Shown: positions 22,440 through 33,512 of the stretch, piece after piece
Position numbering within the stretch: the stretch's first letter is position 1
Layout of the letters: each line of letters starts with the position of its first letter
NCBI GenBank assembly: GCA_036785665.1
Contig: JAXIVJ010001333.1
Span: 62,001-126,000, forward strand
DNA from: Chirona hameri
Taxonomy: Eukaryota > Arthropoda > Thecostraca > Balanomorpha > Balanidae
Direction of reading: 5' to 3'
Length of the DNA stretch: 64,000 nt
Made by a program: the position numbers and the translations under genes
Notes under the pieces: model-generated
Databases searched by the model: none
Told to the model about the DNA's origin: nothing
Seen by the model: only the letters and a program-made list of their open reading frames with translations

Positions 22440-23860
22440 CTGGTATCATTATTCATATTTGTATTATACAGTGATGACATGCATTTGACTGCATGATTTG
22501 AGGATTGCAATATAATTAGTAAAGTAACAGTAAGCTAGACAAATGTATATGTCTCATCATATAACCTTTCACTATTAAAAAATAAATTGCATATACTATA
22601 TAGTATGAAATGCATTTAGATACCTAGTATCTATTGGTTAATACAAAAATATATGTTTTCTATGTCCAACCACCCTCCTGGGACTGGCTTCTTTGGGCTG
22701 CCCAACAACAAGCTTTGCTTAGTTGGGCAGCCTGTTTGGAGCTCAGTCCATGACCAAGCCGAATTTTTTGACCAGCTAGGATTGCAAACCCTTTGTATGA
22801 CTGATCCCTTTCCTAATACTAACACCTTGTATGGAAGTGTGAATGAATAACTGGTCCTGGAAAGTAGGGGGCAGTCATTAACTGAATTCAGTTATGACTA
22901 CTTTGCCATCTCTTATAATACTCTGTACAAACTAACTGCATGCTTTTTCTCCCTCTGTTTTGGCTTATTTACGTTTCTTTCCATCTCTTAGCTGGGAGTG
23001 CCGCGACTTGTTATATTCTGTTTTCTGGCGTTAACGTAAGGTTTAACGTAAGGTTCTGTGTGTCGTTGGGATAGAGGGAGGGGGCACTCCTGGTCACCTG
23101 TTATTGGGTGGCGGCATAGAAAAAAGAAGAAAAAAAGAAAAAAAAGAAAAAAGATTATGGTGTATAGCAATGGTGTTAACGCCAATACACGTTGTTTTAA
23201 TTTCCAATTTTTCGTTGATTCTTCTTTGCGATGAATCAATACAATGTTTAACATGTTTAACTACAATGTTTAACAAACGAACCGATAGAACACATAGCAC
23301 ACTAAGATTGTGAACAAGTCAGCAAACGCAAACATCTTATTACCTACGCAGTGTCGTCCTGATAAATAGGTGCAGACACCGCATCGGTGTGTGTGTTTCT
23401 AATTGCATGACATTAAAACACCTTTTTAGACAGCTATCCAGGTGTTCCCCACCATTTTCGAGTATTTTCAAAGGCAAATAATAATTGATGCCATGTGTCC
23501 GGCATTACCCACAGGTTTTTGTATTTCAAATTTTGGCCATTTTTCAACATGCTCTAAATTTTACCAAAATAAATATGTATTAACTTTTGGGGTGTTAATC
23601 AAAAGCATGTTTCGTTGGCTATTACATTACATCTAAACAATCATCCAGGATGATCAATGACCCGAGTTATGAGCAAAAATGCTTATGGTGACGGCAATAT
23701 CCTTCCCCTAAGTATGGAATGCTCTGCTAAAAATAATGCAAGTATGCGATTGTTTAATTATCAAAATATTCCACATATGATCCCCAAAATGTCAGCTTTT
23801 TATCGGCGCATGCTAATTACGCTGGACAAAAGACGTTTGGCATTCACATGCAGCGATACT
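22440..23860. other. no gene; a palindrome and A-rich tract
   Basis: 22685-22735 holds the palindrome GGGCTGCCCAACAACAAGC / GCTTAGTTGGGCAGCC. 23115-23155 is an A-rich GAAAAAAAGAAAAAAAAG tract. 23025-23055 has a direct repeat GTTAACGTAAGGTT. 23260-23285 repeats ACAATGTTTAACA. No coding frame is supported. Confidence 0.45.
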
Positions 23861-23863
23861 TAC

Positions 23864-24011
23864 ACTGGACAATGATCTGCCAAGAGTCCTCGAGGGTGGC
23901 CGATCGAACTTTCGGGTTCTGGCAGCGGCAAAACAGCATCTTCTGGTCATCTTCGGGCCGCGGAGTGAACTGTAGAGTCGTCAGCGTTACGTTGCCCTTG
24001 TGCGTCGTTTT
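23864..24011 (-). CDS. orphan exon, immunoglobulin domain C-terminal half
   Basis: Minus-strand internal exon of 148 bp bounded by the acceptor TTTGTTGCAG and the perfect donor GTAAGT. It starts in phase 0 and ends in phase 1, a phase common at the end of Ig-domain exons. The translation includes GNVTLTTLQFTPRPEDDQ, then MLFCRCQNPKVRSATLEDSW and QIIVQ. This is the F-G strand region of an I-set/C2-set Ig domain as in nephrin, hemicentin, kirre or sidestep-type cell-surface proteins (pattern LTFTP..ED...L.CRAENP......ED.W.L.V). The second disulfide Cys (FCRC) is present. Partner exons are outside the window or lost among repeats; no neighbour exon was found between 24012 and 30000. Confidence 0.68.
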
Positions 24012-24413
24012 CTGCAACAAACGTGCCAACTAAATAGGCCATCTCGGTAGATGACTGCAGGCGTTATCATCATCTATAGCTTGGTCAACGGCATTGGCAG
24101 AAATTAATAATACACTGGACTAGTGACTAAAGGGCAGTCAGGCACATGAATGTATTCAAATATATTCCAAACTCCTGAACTATCTCTGTTTTAGTTTGGA
24201 CGACTTTGCACCTCGATATTAGCCGTTCAGTGTGATGGCTCCTGGAAGGTGACATTCGCCATATCCAAGTTAACGATCACGACAGAAGACAGGCATCGCA
24301 GGATACTGATACTGTTAAACTGATCATTCGTACGCGCCGATCATTAAATCAGATAGTCAATAAAACAATCTGCACAGCATTCTGCCCTGACGACCTGACA
24401 CCTTCTGTCCTTC

Positions 24414-24606
24414 CATGACGTCAGTGGACGAATTATACTGTCTCCCTGATCATGACGTCAGTGGACCAATCATACTGTCTCCCTGATCATGACGTCAGTG
24501 GACGAATTATACTGTCTCCCTGATCATGACGTCAGTGGACCAATAATATTATACTGTCTCCCTGATCATGACGTCAGTGGACCAATCATATTGTCTCCCT
24601 GATGAT
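24414..24606 (+). repeat. 37-bp tandem array with CRE and CCAAT motifs
   Basis: Five units; the perfect CRE TGACGTCA sits at 24416, 24453, 24490, 24527 and 24569 (spacing 37, 37, 37 and 42). Three units have GGACCAATCAT or GGACCAATAAT (CCAAT box), two have GGACGAATTAT. Each unit ends CTGTCTCCCTGATCA. It could act as a CREB/ATF and NF-Y binding array, but no promoter or gene next to it is supported. Confidence 0.9.
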
Positions 24607-24639
24607 TACTCTTCTGTTGAGACACATATCGGGCCTCGG

Positions 24640-25030
24640 TAGAGCAGGTACAGGTACAGGTACAGGTACAGGTACAGGTACAGTAGACATGGTCGTCAGC
24701 AGGGTGGAAATGAAAAATTCCGGATTTCGAAAATTGCGAGGATGTCGACAGTATGTAGTAGTCAATTCTGAACAACTTTTCTATTTCGGTTTTTGGATTG
24801 GATTAATTCCTAACTACCTTAAATCCATTTTTCGGTAACATGTTATGGCGGCCATTATGCATGGTCGTCATGAAGATTGTGAAAATAAAAAATACTGGAC
24901 TTCGAAAATAGCGAGGGTGGATTCGTATGACGTAAACAAATCTGAACAACTTTTCTATCTTCGGTTTTTGTATTTTATTCAATCCTGACTACTTTAAATC
25001 CATTTTTCGGCAACATGTTCGGGCGGCCAT
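24640..25030. repeat. (GGTACA)n and two tandem copies of a dispersed repeat
   Basis: 24646-24683 is (CAGGTA)n. It is followed by ATGGTCGTCAGCAGGGTGG, TTCGAAAATTGCGAGGATG and TCTGAACAACTTTTCTAT, ending CTACCTTAAATCC (24690-24830). 24855-25020 repeats that block, diverged. An inverted copy with its own hexamer tract lies at 27340-27522. Confidence 0.7.
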
Positions 25031-25229
25031 GACCGACAGTGCCTAAGTAGGCAACACGGACATTGGAAACGACAATCATGTACTATTGCACGTACACCAC
25101 TGGTGAGATCAAGCTGAAACCTTCCATGCACGACCGACAGTCATTCCCAAAGACATTTCGGTTTCAGAACTCGAATCATGATGCATAAACGAAAACTAAC
25201 AGGCCCGAATACGGCTCGTGCACACTCCC

Positions 25230-26870
25230 CGGTTCAACTAGCGGGACGAACAACTGAAATTTAGAGATATCAGGGACCAGCCCGGCCTCCACCTTCAGAG
25301 GTTCCTCTCCTTCCTCCAGAGGGCCCACTAAGATCTCCAGATGACCAAATCTTAACTCCATATGGCCCATTTTGACCTCCAGAATGTTCCACTGGATACC
25401 ATTGGCTACCATTGACCCTCTCGCTTCCAGAGAGCCCACTCTGATATCTTGAGGGCCCACTCCGGCTTCCGGATGGCCCCTCTGGCTTCCAGAGGGCCCA
25501 GTCTCTGGCATCCAGAGGGCCCCTCTGGATACTAATTGCCCCCCCCCCCCCCCCCCCCACCTCTGGCTTCCAGTGGGCCCACTCTGACCTTCCAACGGCC
25601 CACTCTGGCCTCCAGGGGGCCCACTCTGGCCTTCAGAGGGTTACTCTGGCTTCATGACGGCCACTCTCGCTTTCAGAGGGCTCATTCTGACCTCCAGAGG
25701 GCCACCTCCGGCTTCCAGAGGGCCACCTCCGGCTTCCAGAGGGCCCCATTTGGCTTCCAGAGGGCATACTCTGACCTCCAGAGGGCCCGCTCCGGTCTCC
25801 ACCTCCAGAGGGTCCACCGCTGCCGCCACCTCCAGAGGGCCCACTTCAGCCTCCAGAGGGCCAACTCTGACCTCTAGATGGCGCTCACTGGCCTCCAGTG
25901 TACCACTCTGCCATTCGTAGGGCCCTCTTGATATCATTGGGCCTCTCTGGTATCCAGAGGTCACACTCTGACCTACATGAGGACCACCACTCTGACCTTC
26001 AGAGGCATTACACTCACCATCATAGGGCCCCTCTGGATTCCAGGGGCCCACTCTGACCTCCACAGGGCCTGCTATGGCCTCCAGAGGGAACCCTGTCATC
26101 CATAGGGCCCACTCAGACTTCTAGAGGGCCCACTCTGGCCTCCAGAGGGCCCTCTCTGGCCTCCAGGGGGCCCCACTCTGGCCTCTAGAGGGCCCTCTCC
26201 GACCTTCAGACTCTGGCCTCGAGAGAGCTCAATTTGGCCTCCGGGGGAAGGGGGGGTTATTCTGGCTCCCAGTGGGCCTCCTCTGGCTTCCAGAGGGCCC
26301 TCTCCGATCTCTAGAGGGCCCACTCTGATCTGAAGCCCAGGCGGGCCCTTCGGGCCCACCTGAGCTCCAAGAGACTTTAGGGGGAGGCAGAATACATACA
26401 TGTTGGCCCCCTTCATGGGCCTTTGGGGAACATGACCCGCGTTGCCGCCCTTGCGACCGCCACCGGTCTCAGGGGCCCTCTGTCGGTCTCAGGGGCTCTC
26501 TGTCGGCCTAAAGAGACCCTCTAACTGCCTGAGGGGCCCTCTGTCAGCATGAGGAGGCCCTTTGTCGGCCTGAGAGGGCCCTCTGTCGGTCTGAGGGGCG
26601 CTATGTCGGTCCGAAGGGCGCTCTGTCGACCTGAGGGTCCCTCTGTCAGCCTGAGAAGCCTTCTGTCGGCCTGAGGGAGCATTTGGTCGACTTGAGGGGT
26701 TTTAGTCAGCTTGAAGGGCCTCGGTCGGCTTTGGGAGTCATTTGACGGCCTGAGGGCCCTCTGTCGGCCTGCAGGGGCACTCTGTTGGCCCGTGGGAGCC
26801 TCCGGTCAGCTTGAGGGGGCATTCGTTTGGCTTGAGACCTCAGTCGGCCTAACAGGCTCTATCTAGGTCG
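25230..26870. repeat. GGCCC minisatellite element (family B), copy 2
   Basis: 25270-26350 is a long degenerate array of about 21-30-bp units with the core CCTCCAGAGGGCCCACTCTG. A C tract at 25541-25558 interrupts it. 26460-26870 switches to a related unit, CTGAGGGGCCCTCTGTCGGC. Predicted proteins (SRGPTLASRGP and the like) come from the repeat. No gene. Confidence 0.85.
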
Positions 26871-26872
26871 GC

Positions 26873-27234
26873 TTAAAGGAAATAGTTCACCTTCAACATG
26901 GGTTTTGAACTGAAATAGCAGTTTTGTAGCCCGTGTTGAGAAATCCTTATCTGGAACTTTTCTTGGCTGAAAAGACTCTCCAGCCGAAGATATTTGACTT
27001 TGTGGCGAAGGAATACGACGCATATATGATGTACCGTACCGTCTGAAAGTGCCAGCACTGCCATGGAGCATGCGCAGACCAATAATGCACACCATAACAT
27101 TCATAATTTATGACCTTCTGTCCTGAATTGGCGCGATGTAGGACCATTTTTGAAAATAAAAAAAGAAACTGTATTAAAAAATATAATAAAATCGTGTTCT
27201 GAAAAATTTCCCGAAGGTGAACTATTTCCTTTAA
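26873..27234. mobile_element. TTAA MITE with AGGAAATAGTTCACCTTC ends
   Basis: TTAA at 26873-26876 and 27231-27234 flank perfect inverted termini AGGAAATAGTTCACCTTC / GAAGGTGAACTATTTCCT. TTAA duplications with short terminal repeats fit piggyBac-like non-autonomous elements. A right half of a sister copy ends at 30383, and an internal relative is at 37784-37830. No coding capacity. Confidence 0.85.
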
Positions 27235-27339
27235 GGAGCCTGATCTGCGTGCATGCATATTCAGTGCGCGATTTACCCATCATCGGCACTTGCTGGTCCA
27301 CGGCAGCCGAGTGTCCTGAGGACCAAACATGTTTTCAAG

Positions 27340-27522
27340 AAGTGTATTTAAGGTAGTCAGGAATTCATTTGATCGAAAAACCGAAAATGGAAAAGTTGTT
27401 CAGAACTGTTTACTTCATACCGATCCACCCTCGCAATTTTCAAAATCAGAAATCAATTTTGGCGACCATGCCTAAGGTACAGGTGCAGGTACAGGTACAG
27501 GTACAGGTACAGGTACAGGCTT
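27340..27522 (-). repeat. inverted copy of the 24690 repeat with hexamer tract
   Basis: Reverse complement of the block at 24690-25020 (GCGAGGGTGGATCGGTATGA, TCTGAACAACTTTTCCAT, CTGACTACCTTAAAT), with (GGTACA)n at 27476-27518. The two blocks bracket the family B array at 25230-26870. Confidence 0.7.
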
Positions 27523-28690
27523 GGCTCGATCCCTACGGGCGCTGGTGCGCCGATGGTGCGGGAGCTGCCCACAGACAGCCAGTGCGGCCGGCCGGTGTCG
27601 AGCAGGGCGTGCTCATCAGGGGGTCGCCACCAGTCGCCGCAGAGTGCAAAGCCAACACTTGACGGACCGCGCAGCACGCCTTCTTGGCTCGCCGATGGAC
27701 GCTCGGCGCCACTAGAGCGCGACAAAAAGTCTCCCGATGTGGCCCGATCGATTCAGATGTCTGGGCAGGGATATCACGACTTTTTCAAGCTTTAGTTGAA
27801 TTAAAAGCTTTTGATCGAAAGAACCTCACATTGTAATATTACTTGGACATTTATCTACATTATGTCCATAAGTGATGCAAAGGTGTCTAAAGTTACTTAG
27901 GTATCATGCATCATTTGTGTCATTATTGTGAAACTATTTTATCAGGTGGGGCATTCCACGACAGATCAACCAAGGGTTCACACCGCCACATTTTTTTATT
28001 TTGATGACATTTTTTCTATAGGGTTATCTTGTGCCCTGAAGTCGATTTTGGCATCGGCAGACCCCTAAGGTCAAAGGTTCTCAGGATATAGCCTCGGGCA
28101 TTTTTGCGAGGTCACGATGCAGGGTAATTTTTGGAGGCATGTAGCTCCAAAACCACTGAACATAATGCATCAGGCAGACATATCATCGTTACAGCAATGA
28201 AATGGGCAACATTTTGATAATTTCCGATTTTCAAAATTTTGACTTTGGATTTTTGATGACGTCACATTTTTGTATTTGTTGTGGTTATACCCCTTCCCCG
28301 TCAAAAATTGCATTTTGGGTTTCATATTACTGCTTTACTATTTATCTCGAGATAGGAAAAATATAAAGAAGGAATATTTCTTTAACAAAAATGCATACTT
28401 CAGTGTTTTTGCCAATACAACATTTTAAAGCATTTGCAGTAGAATATTGTCACTGGCACTGCACGTGGAGGGTGGTGGGGGTGAACGCGCCGCCAAAATG
28501 ACCCATGACAAAACCCTCTTAACCCCTCTCCCCAAAAATTAATGGTACAGGTATGTTCAAAACAGTAGGCAATAAGCAATGCACATTATGCATCCATGAA
28601 GGTGTTGGAAATATACATCCTACGTTACTTGCCGGAATACCCAATGCAATGCAAAAGTATCAACATGCCTTCAGGCCAGGCACGTATCTT
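27523..28690. other. no supported gene
   Basis: 27523-27730 is GC-rich without a convincing frame. 27960-28520 is AT-rich with AGGTCA-type stretches (CTAAGGTCAAAGGTTCTCAG) resembling the body of TTAA elements, but no ends were identified. Confidence 0.35.
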
Positions 28691-30383
28691 CCCCCCCCCC
28701 TCCCCCTGGAGGCCAGGAGGGCCCTTTTCGGCGGCGGAGAACCGCCGAAAAGGGCCGACGAGACCGCGCAAAGCGCGATATCATGGGCTCTTTACCACGC
28801 GAAGCGTGGTCTTTTTTAGAGTTTAGAGCACTTCGGGAGGCCCTTTAGGGCCAGCAGGACCCTCGGAAAGACCAGAGGTCCCCTTGGACGTTCAAAAGAG
28901 CCCTGTGCATGTCAGAGGGGTCACTGGCCAGACCAAAAGGGCCCCTGAGCGGGTCGGAGGGCCCCCTGCACACCTCGAATGGGCCCCTAGCCAACAAAAG
29001 AGGGGCCCCTGTGCAGATCAAGAGGCCCCTGATAATGTCAGTTGGGCGACAAAGCAGCCAGCACAGTCCCTTGCCAGGTCATAAGGCCCCTGATCAGGTG
29101 GAAGGGCCCTTGGACAGACCCAGAGGGCCCTGAGAAGTTCAAAGGGCCCCTGTGCAGGTCAGAGGGTCCCCTGACCAGACCTAAAGGGCCCATAGGTGGG
29201 TCAGACTGGCCCCTGAACATGCCGAATGGGCCCCTAGTAAGCACGGAGGGGCCCTATGGCAGGTCAGAGGGCCCTTGGAGCATGTCTCAAGGCGACAAAG
29301 CAGCCAGCGCAGTCCCTAACCAGATCGGAAGGGCCCCTTAGAAGGCTGGAGGGCCCTGTACAATCCAAAGGGGCCCTGTAAAGTTCAAAATGCCCCTATG
29401 CAGATAGGACGGGCCCCTGACCCGACCGAAAGGGAACCTGGGCGGGTAAGAAGGACCCCTGAACATGCCGAATTGGCCCTAGCCAGCACGGAGGGGCCCC
29501 AGGGCAGGTCGGAGGGCCCCTTGAGCATATCGGCAGGGCTACAAAGCAGCCAGCCCAGTCGAACCAGAAGAGTCGCTGGGCAGATCGGAGGGGCTCCTGG
29601 GCAAGTCAGAGGGACTGCTGGCAGACCGAAACGGTCCCTGGGCATTAGGCCGGGTCATTCGATAGGTTTTTGCGAGCATGGACAGATTAATAGTTAAATT
29701 ATTATGCGCTATATCATTACAAACTTACATGCATTTTTAAAAAAAAAAATTACAACCAAATTTGGAGGTGCCAACCGGCCTCTTTTTGGAGACACTTTTG
29801 CGATTTTTTCGTCCATATCGTAAATTTCGGCATTAATTATTTGTTTCCCATTTTTTGAAAATATTATTTTCGAATTATCCGTATGCTGTTTGACAACCGT
29901 AGTAATTGTCATGGAGTTGTCATGGACAACAAAGCTGTTTCTCTGCATTTCTTAATGGATTTTAAGGCTCCCGCTCACAGCGCCATCTATTGAGCGGACT
30001 TGTAATTCATGCACTAGGTGCAGTTTCCCGGCTGCGGAGGTCTGCAGAGGAGCTCCACACGCACTGAAATCAGTGGCGGCGGATAAGGGGGGGGGGGGGG
30101 GGCAGGTGGGAAGCTTCCCCCCTCCCCCACTCAAGAAGTTGGGGGGGGGGGGCAAACATATGATTCCCCCCCATACATTTGTAAATTTGTAAATTTGTTG
30201 ATAATTTGTCAACAAGTTGGCTCGATTTTTTCTTTTTGACCGAAAAATTGACACCGAGTGCCCCAAGGTGCCCCCAGCCAGCCTGAGGGGCCCTCTAAGG
30301 CCGACAGAAGGCCCTCATTCGGCATAACGGGATCAAATCGTGTTCGGAGAGAAAAAAGTTCCAAGGTGAACTATTTCCTTTAA
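28690..30383. repeat. GGCCC minisatellite element (family B), copy 3, with MITE half
   Basis: 28850-29650 is a degenerate array around GGGCCCCTGANCAGGTCGGAG; a ring of units repeats GGCGACAAAGCAGCCAGC three times (29045, 29286, 29546). 30062-30260 is the conserved family segment: CAGTGGCGGCGGATAAGGGG, GGTGGGAAGCTTCCCCC, ACTCAAGAAGTTGGGG, AAACATATGATTCCCC. 30330-30383 is the right half of the AGGAAATAGTTCACCTTC MITE ending in TTAA. 29700-29990 is AT-rich, with no gene. Confidence 0.65.
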
Positions 30384-30672
30384 AGCCGGTCGCAGCGGCC
30401 AAAACACCACAAATTCACTGTACGCGTTGTGCACCCATTGACGATTATTTTAGCACATCTCAGCGACCATACCTCTTGCAACACAGATTCACGTTCACCC
30501 GCACTGTACTGCAGACGAGAGCTGGCAATGGTAATGAACACAAACAAAACGAGGCGGCCGTGACCAGGCACTGCCACACGCGGAGCGATGACCAGAAGAT
30601 CCGGCTCTCTTCCCGACTCCTCCTTAGCCAACCCTGGCTGTGGCGCTGGCCCTTTCAACCTCTGGCCAATAC

Positions 30673-32345
30673 ATCATCATCATCATCATTTATTTCGTAT
30701 GATCTCCGCATTTGCGGCTTTTCGGATCATGAGTCCATATACATTGAAATATACACACATGACATACATATAAGACCAAAAACATTGCAAGGATAAAACT
30801 AATTACGTCATAAAACCTATCGCTCACCCTCACTCATCCACAGGCGAAGCTCTTTCCTGCACAGAGACCAGGTCTGAGCCTCCCGAACGGCCACATTGGT
30901 CCCGTTCGATGTTGCGGCAGCTCTATATGGGTAAGACCGCCTTCCATGCTCCGTTCGAACGCGAGGCAGCTGAAGTGAGCCCGCTATCGAATCACGTGTT
31001 TCTCTCTCCGATACTTCTGATCTGTATACGATCTGATCACGGAGGGAATCAGGTGCGTGTGGGCTGTGAATTGTGCGGTGTAACATGGCGACATCTCTCT
31101 CCATGACGAGCTGGTCCAGGGTGGACCATTGCAGATCTTTTAAATGTGGTGTTATATGCTCGGAACGACGCAAACCTTTTACTATTCTGGCACTATGATT
31201 AATAACTTTTTGAATTATTTTACGTTATTTTACGTTTATTTTACGAAAAAACGAGACATTCAATGAGTAGTTTTTTTACTTCCTCAGGTAGGCGAAGTGA
31301 CATTTTGGAGAGACCACCCAAAGTTGCATAGCAACGACGAATAGCTGCAGATACGTGGTCTTCAAACGTAAGGTTTTTGTCTAAAACGACACCGAGTACC
31401 TTGACTTTCGGTGCCGGGTGAAGTGCCGCATCATCGAAATCGATCTCGAAGTCGGCACTGAGCCGTCTGCGATTTGAGGCTACCAGAAGAATGTCACTTT
31501 TCAGGTGGTTGATTTTTAACTTGTTTTGAATAAACCAATTATTGGCACATCTAAGAGTGATCTGAACACGATTTTGGAGGCCTTTCAGGTCCTTTGGATC
31601 GCTACGGTGGATGAACTGTGCGTCGTCCGCAGACAACACCACCTTTGTGCCGGACAAATATGAGGTGAGGTCGTTGGTGAACAATAAAAATAAAATCGGT
31701 CCCAATATGGATCCCTGAATCACTCCGTGATCAACGGTAACGGTACCACCAGGGCCTCCACGGACCCTTTGACGCTGATCGCTGAGCAGGTTCTCAAACC
31801 AGTGGGTGTCGACCCCATACCATCCAAGTTTGCCGGCGGTGCTGGACGCTGTCGAAGGCCTTAGAGGTGTTAGCCGTTGTAAGACAGATGACCAGTCCCT
31901 GGTCCATGCTGCTGGCCAGGTAGCTGACAGCGTCCAGCATCGCCGACTCCGTGGACCGGCCGGGCCAAAAAGCCGTGCTGCTCATCACAGTGAACATCGT
32001 GCATTATGAGGTAATCAAGCAGCTGCGTACATACAACACGCTCAGCAAGCTTCGCCACTGTTCGTAAAATCGAAATTGGCCTATAGTTAGAAGGGTCTTC
32101 CCTGCAACCAGCTTTATGAATTGGTACGACAACGCGACTTTCCATGTAGCGGGGATCACTCCAGATGTTAACGTGGCATTGATGACATTCAACAAGTGCA
32201 GTCCTATCACGGAAAATGCCATACGCAACATTGCAGCAGTAATGGCATCATCGCCCGACGCCTTACTTGATGGCATATTTTTCAAACAGTTTGACAATTC
32301 TGGCAAAGTCACTGTGTGAACACGGAATGCGCCGCCATGCAAACA
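30673..32345 (-). mobile_element. 5'-truncated LINE inserted in a 32-bp array
   Basis: Minus-strand non-LTR element; its 3' tail appears on the plus strand as (ATC)5 at 30673-30688, so the element ends in (GAT)n. Both flanks are the CTGGCCCTTTCAACCTCTGG tandem repeat (30646-30672 and from 32349), showing insertion into that array. Coding pieces 5' to 3': a pre-RT segment with SSKASGDDAITAAMLRMAF (32348-32150), SNYRPISILRTVAKLAERVV (32100-32040), QGSILGPILFLLFTNDL and a degraded catalytic box SADDAQF (31723-31600), then KVLGVVLDKNLTFEDHV and a C-terminal part to 30817. Frameshifts separate them. CR1/Jockey-like RT; non-functional. Confidence 0.88.
31241..31723 (-). pseudogene. LINE RT palm and thumb (QGSILGPILF, SADD)
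   Basis: The longest open stretch of the LINE above (160 codons). It carries RT block QGSILGPILFLLFTNDL; the catalytic F/YADD has become SADD, keeping both Asp residues. It continues with NNWFIQNKLKINHLKSDIL and VKVLGVVLDKNLTFEDHV, the thumb region. Upstream blocks are in other frames at 31794-32348. Confidence 0.88.
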
Positions 32346-32348
32346 CAA

Positions 32349-32655
32349 GCTCTGGCCCTTTCAACCTCTGGCCAATACGAGCTCTGGACCTTTCAATCTC
32401 TGGCCAATACAAGCTCTGGCCCTTTCAACCTCTGGCCAATACGAGCTCTGGCCCTTTCAACCTCTGGCCAATACGGGCTTTGGCCAATACAAGCTCGGGA
32501 CTTTTCAACCTCTGGCCAAAACAAGCTCTGGCCTGTATGCATTCTTCATGTCTGGGCATTTTTGGTCCAATTGGCATTTTCAACCTCTGGCCAATATGAT
32601 TCCTGGGGCCTTTTAAACTCAGGGCCTTTATGAATATTGGCCAATACAAACTCTG
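32349..32655 (+). repeat. 32-bp minisatellite (GCTCTGGCCCTTTCAACC..)
   Basis: About nine units of GCTCTGGCCCTTTCAACCTC followed by TGGCCAATACRA, with variants and a longer irregular stretch at 32530-32600. One unit lies on the far side of the LINE at 30646-30672. Confidence 0.9.
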
Positions 32656-32787
32656 GCCTTCATGATTCTTGAGGCATTTTGAATGTCGGCCGTCGGGTCG
32701 CAGTGTCGCGTGGTGGCCGGGTGACTTTCGATGAGCGAGGCATTCTATGACCGGTGGCCTGGATGTGTGGAAGCGCGATTGCACTTA

Positions 32788-33225
32788 CTGTATGTGGCCG
32801 TGTAAGCCTGTATGTGGCCGTGTAAGCCTGTATGTGGCCGTGTATGCCTGTATGTGACCATGTAAGCCTGTATGTGGCCGTGCAAGCCTGTATGTGGCCA
32901 TGTAAGCCTGTATGTGGCCGTGTAAGCCTGTATGTGGCCGTATAAGCCTGTATGTGGCCGTGTAAGCCTGTATGTGGCCGTGTAAGCCTGTATGTGGCCG
33001 TGTAAGCCTGTATTTGGCCGTGTAAGCCTGTATGTGGCCGTGTAAGCCTGTATGTGGCCGTGTAAGCCTGTATGTGGCCGTGTAAGCCTGTATGTGGCCG
33101 TGTAAGCCTGTATGTGACCGTGTAAGCCTTATGTGACCGTGTAAGCCTGTATGTGGCCGTGTAAGCCTGTGTGTGGCCGTGTAAGTCTGTATGTGGCCGT
33201 GTAAGCCTGTGTGTGGCCGTGTAGT
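32788..33225 (-). repeat. 20-bp minisatellite (CCTGTATGTGGCCGTGTAAG)
   Basis: About 22 near-identical 20-bp units with single-base variants. Minus-strand open frames (HTGLHGHIQAYTATYRL) are repeat artefacts. 33255-33420 that follows holds loose GGTCAACGGGTTAACGGG repeats related to 21390-21500. Confidence 0.95.
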
Positions 33226-33512
33226 GTTGGCCAACACGGCTGTCTCCCGAAATATATCAATAGGTTAACGGGTCAACGGCCCACTGGGATATCGAGTCAA
33301 CGCCCAACGGGATAGCGGGCCGCAGGGTCACAGGTTAGCACGTTAAAGGGGTAGCAGGTCAAGACATCTTTTGAAAAGGCGTCAATAGGTCAACGGGTTA
33401 ACGGGTGAGCGGGTCAACCACCTTCAAGCTTTTTCTTCAATTTTAGGAACTATCAGAAAACTGATTATATGATACAACTCAGTTTTAATTGATGATAATG
33501 ATGATTGGTGGA

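Noticed and set aside
25270..26350. Collagen-like or proline-rich protein (SRGPTLASRGP)
   Set aside because: Arises from the GAGGGCCC minisatellite; frames change with each indel and no start or splice context exists.
32788..33225. Possible CRISPR or leucine-rich protein repeat
   Set aside because: 20-bp head-to-tail minisatellite without spacers; the predicted protein is a repeat artefact.
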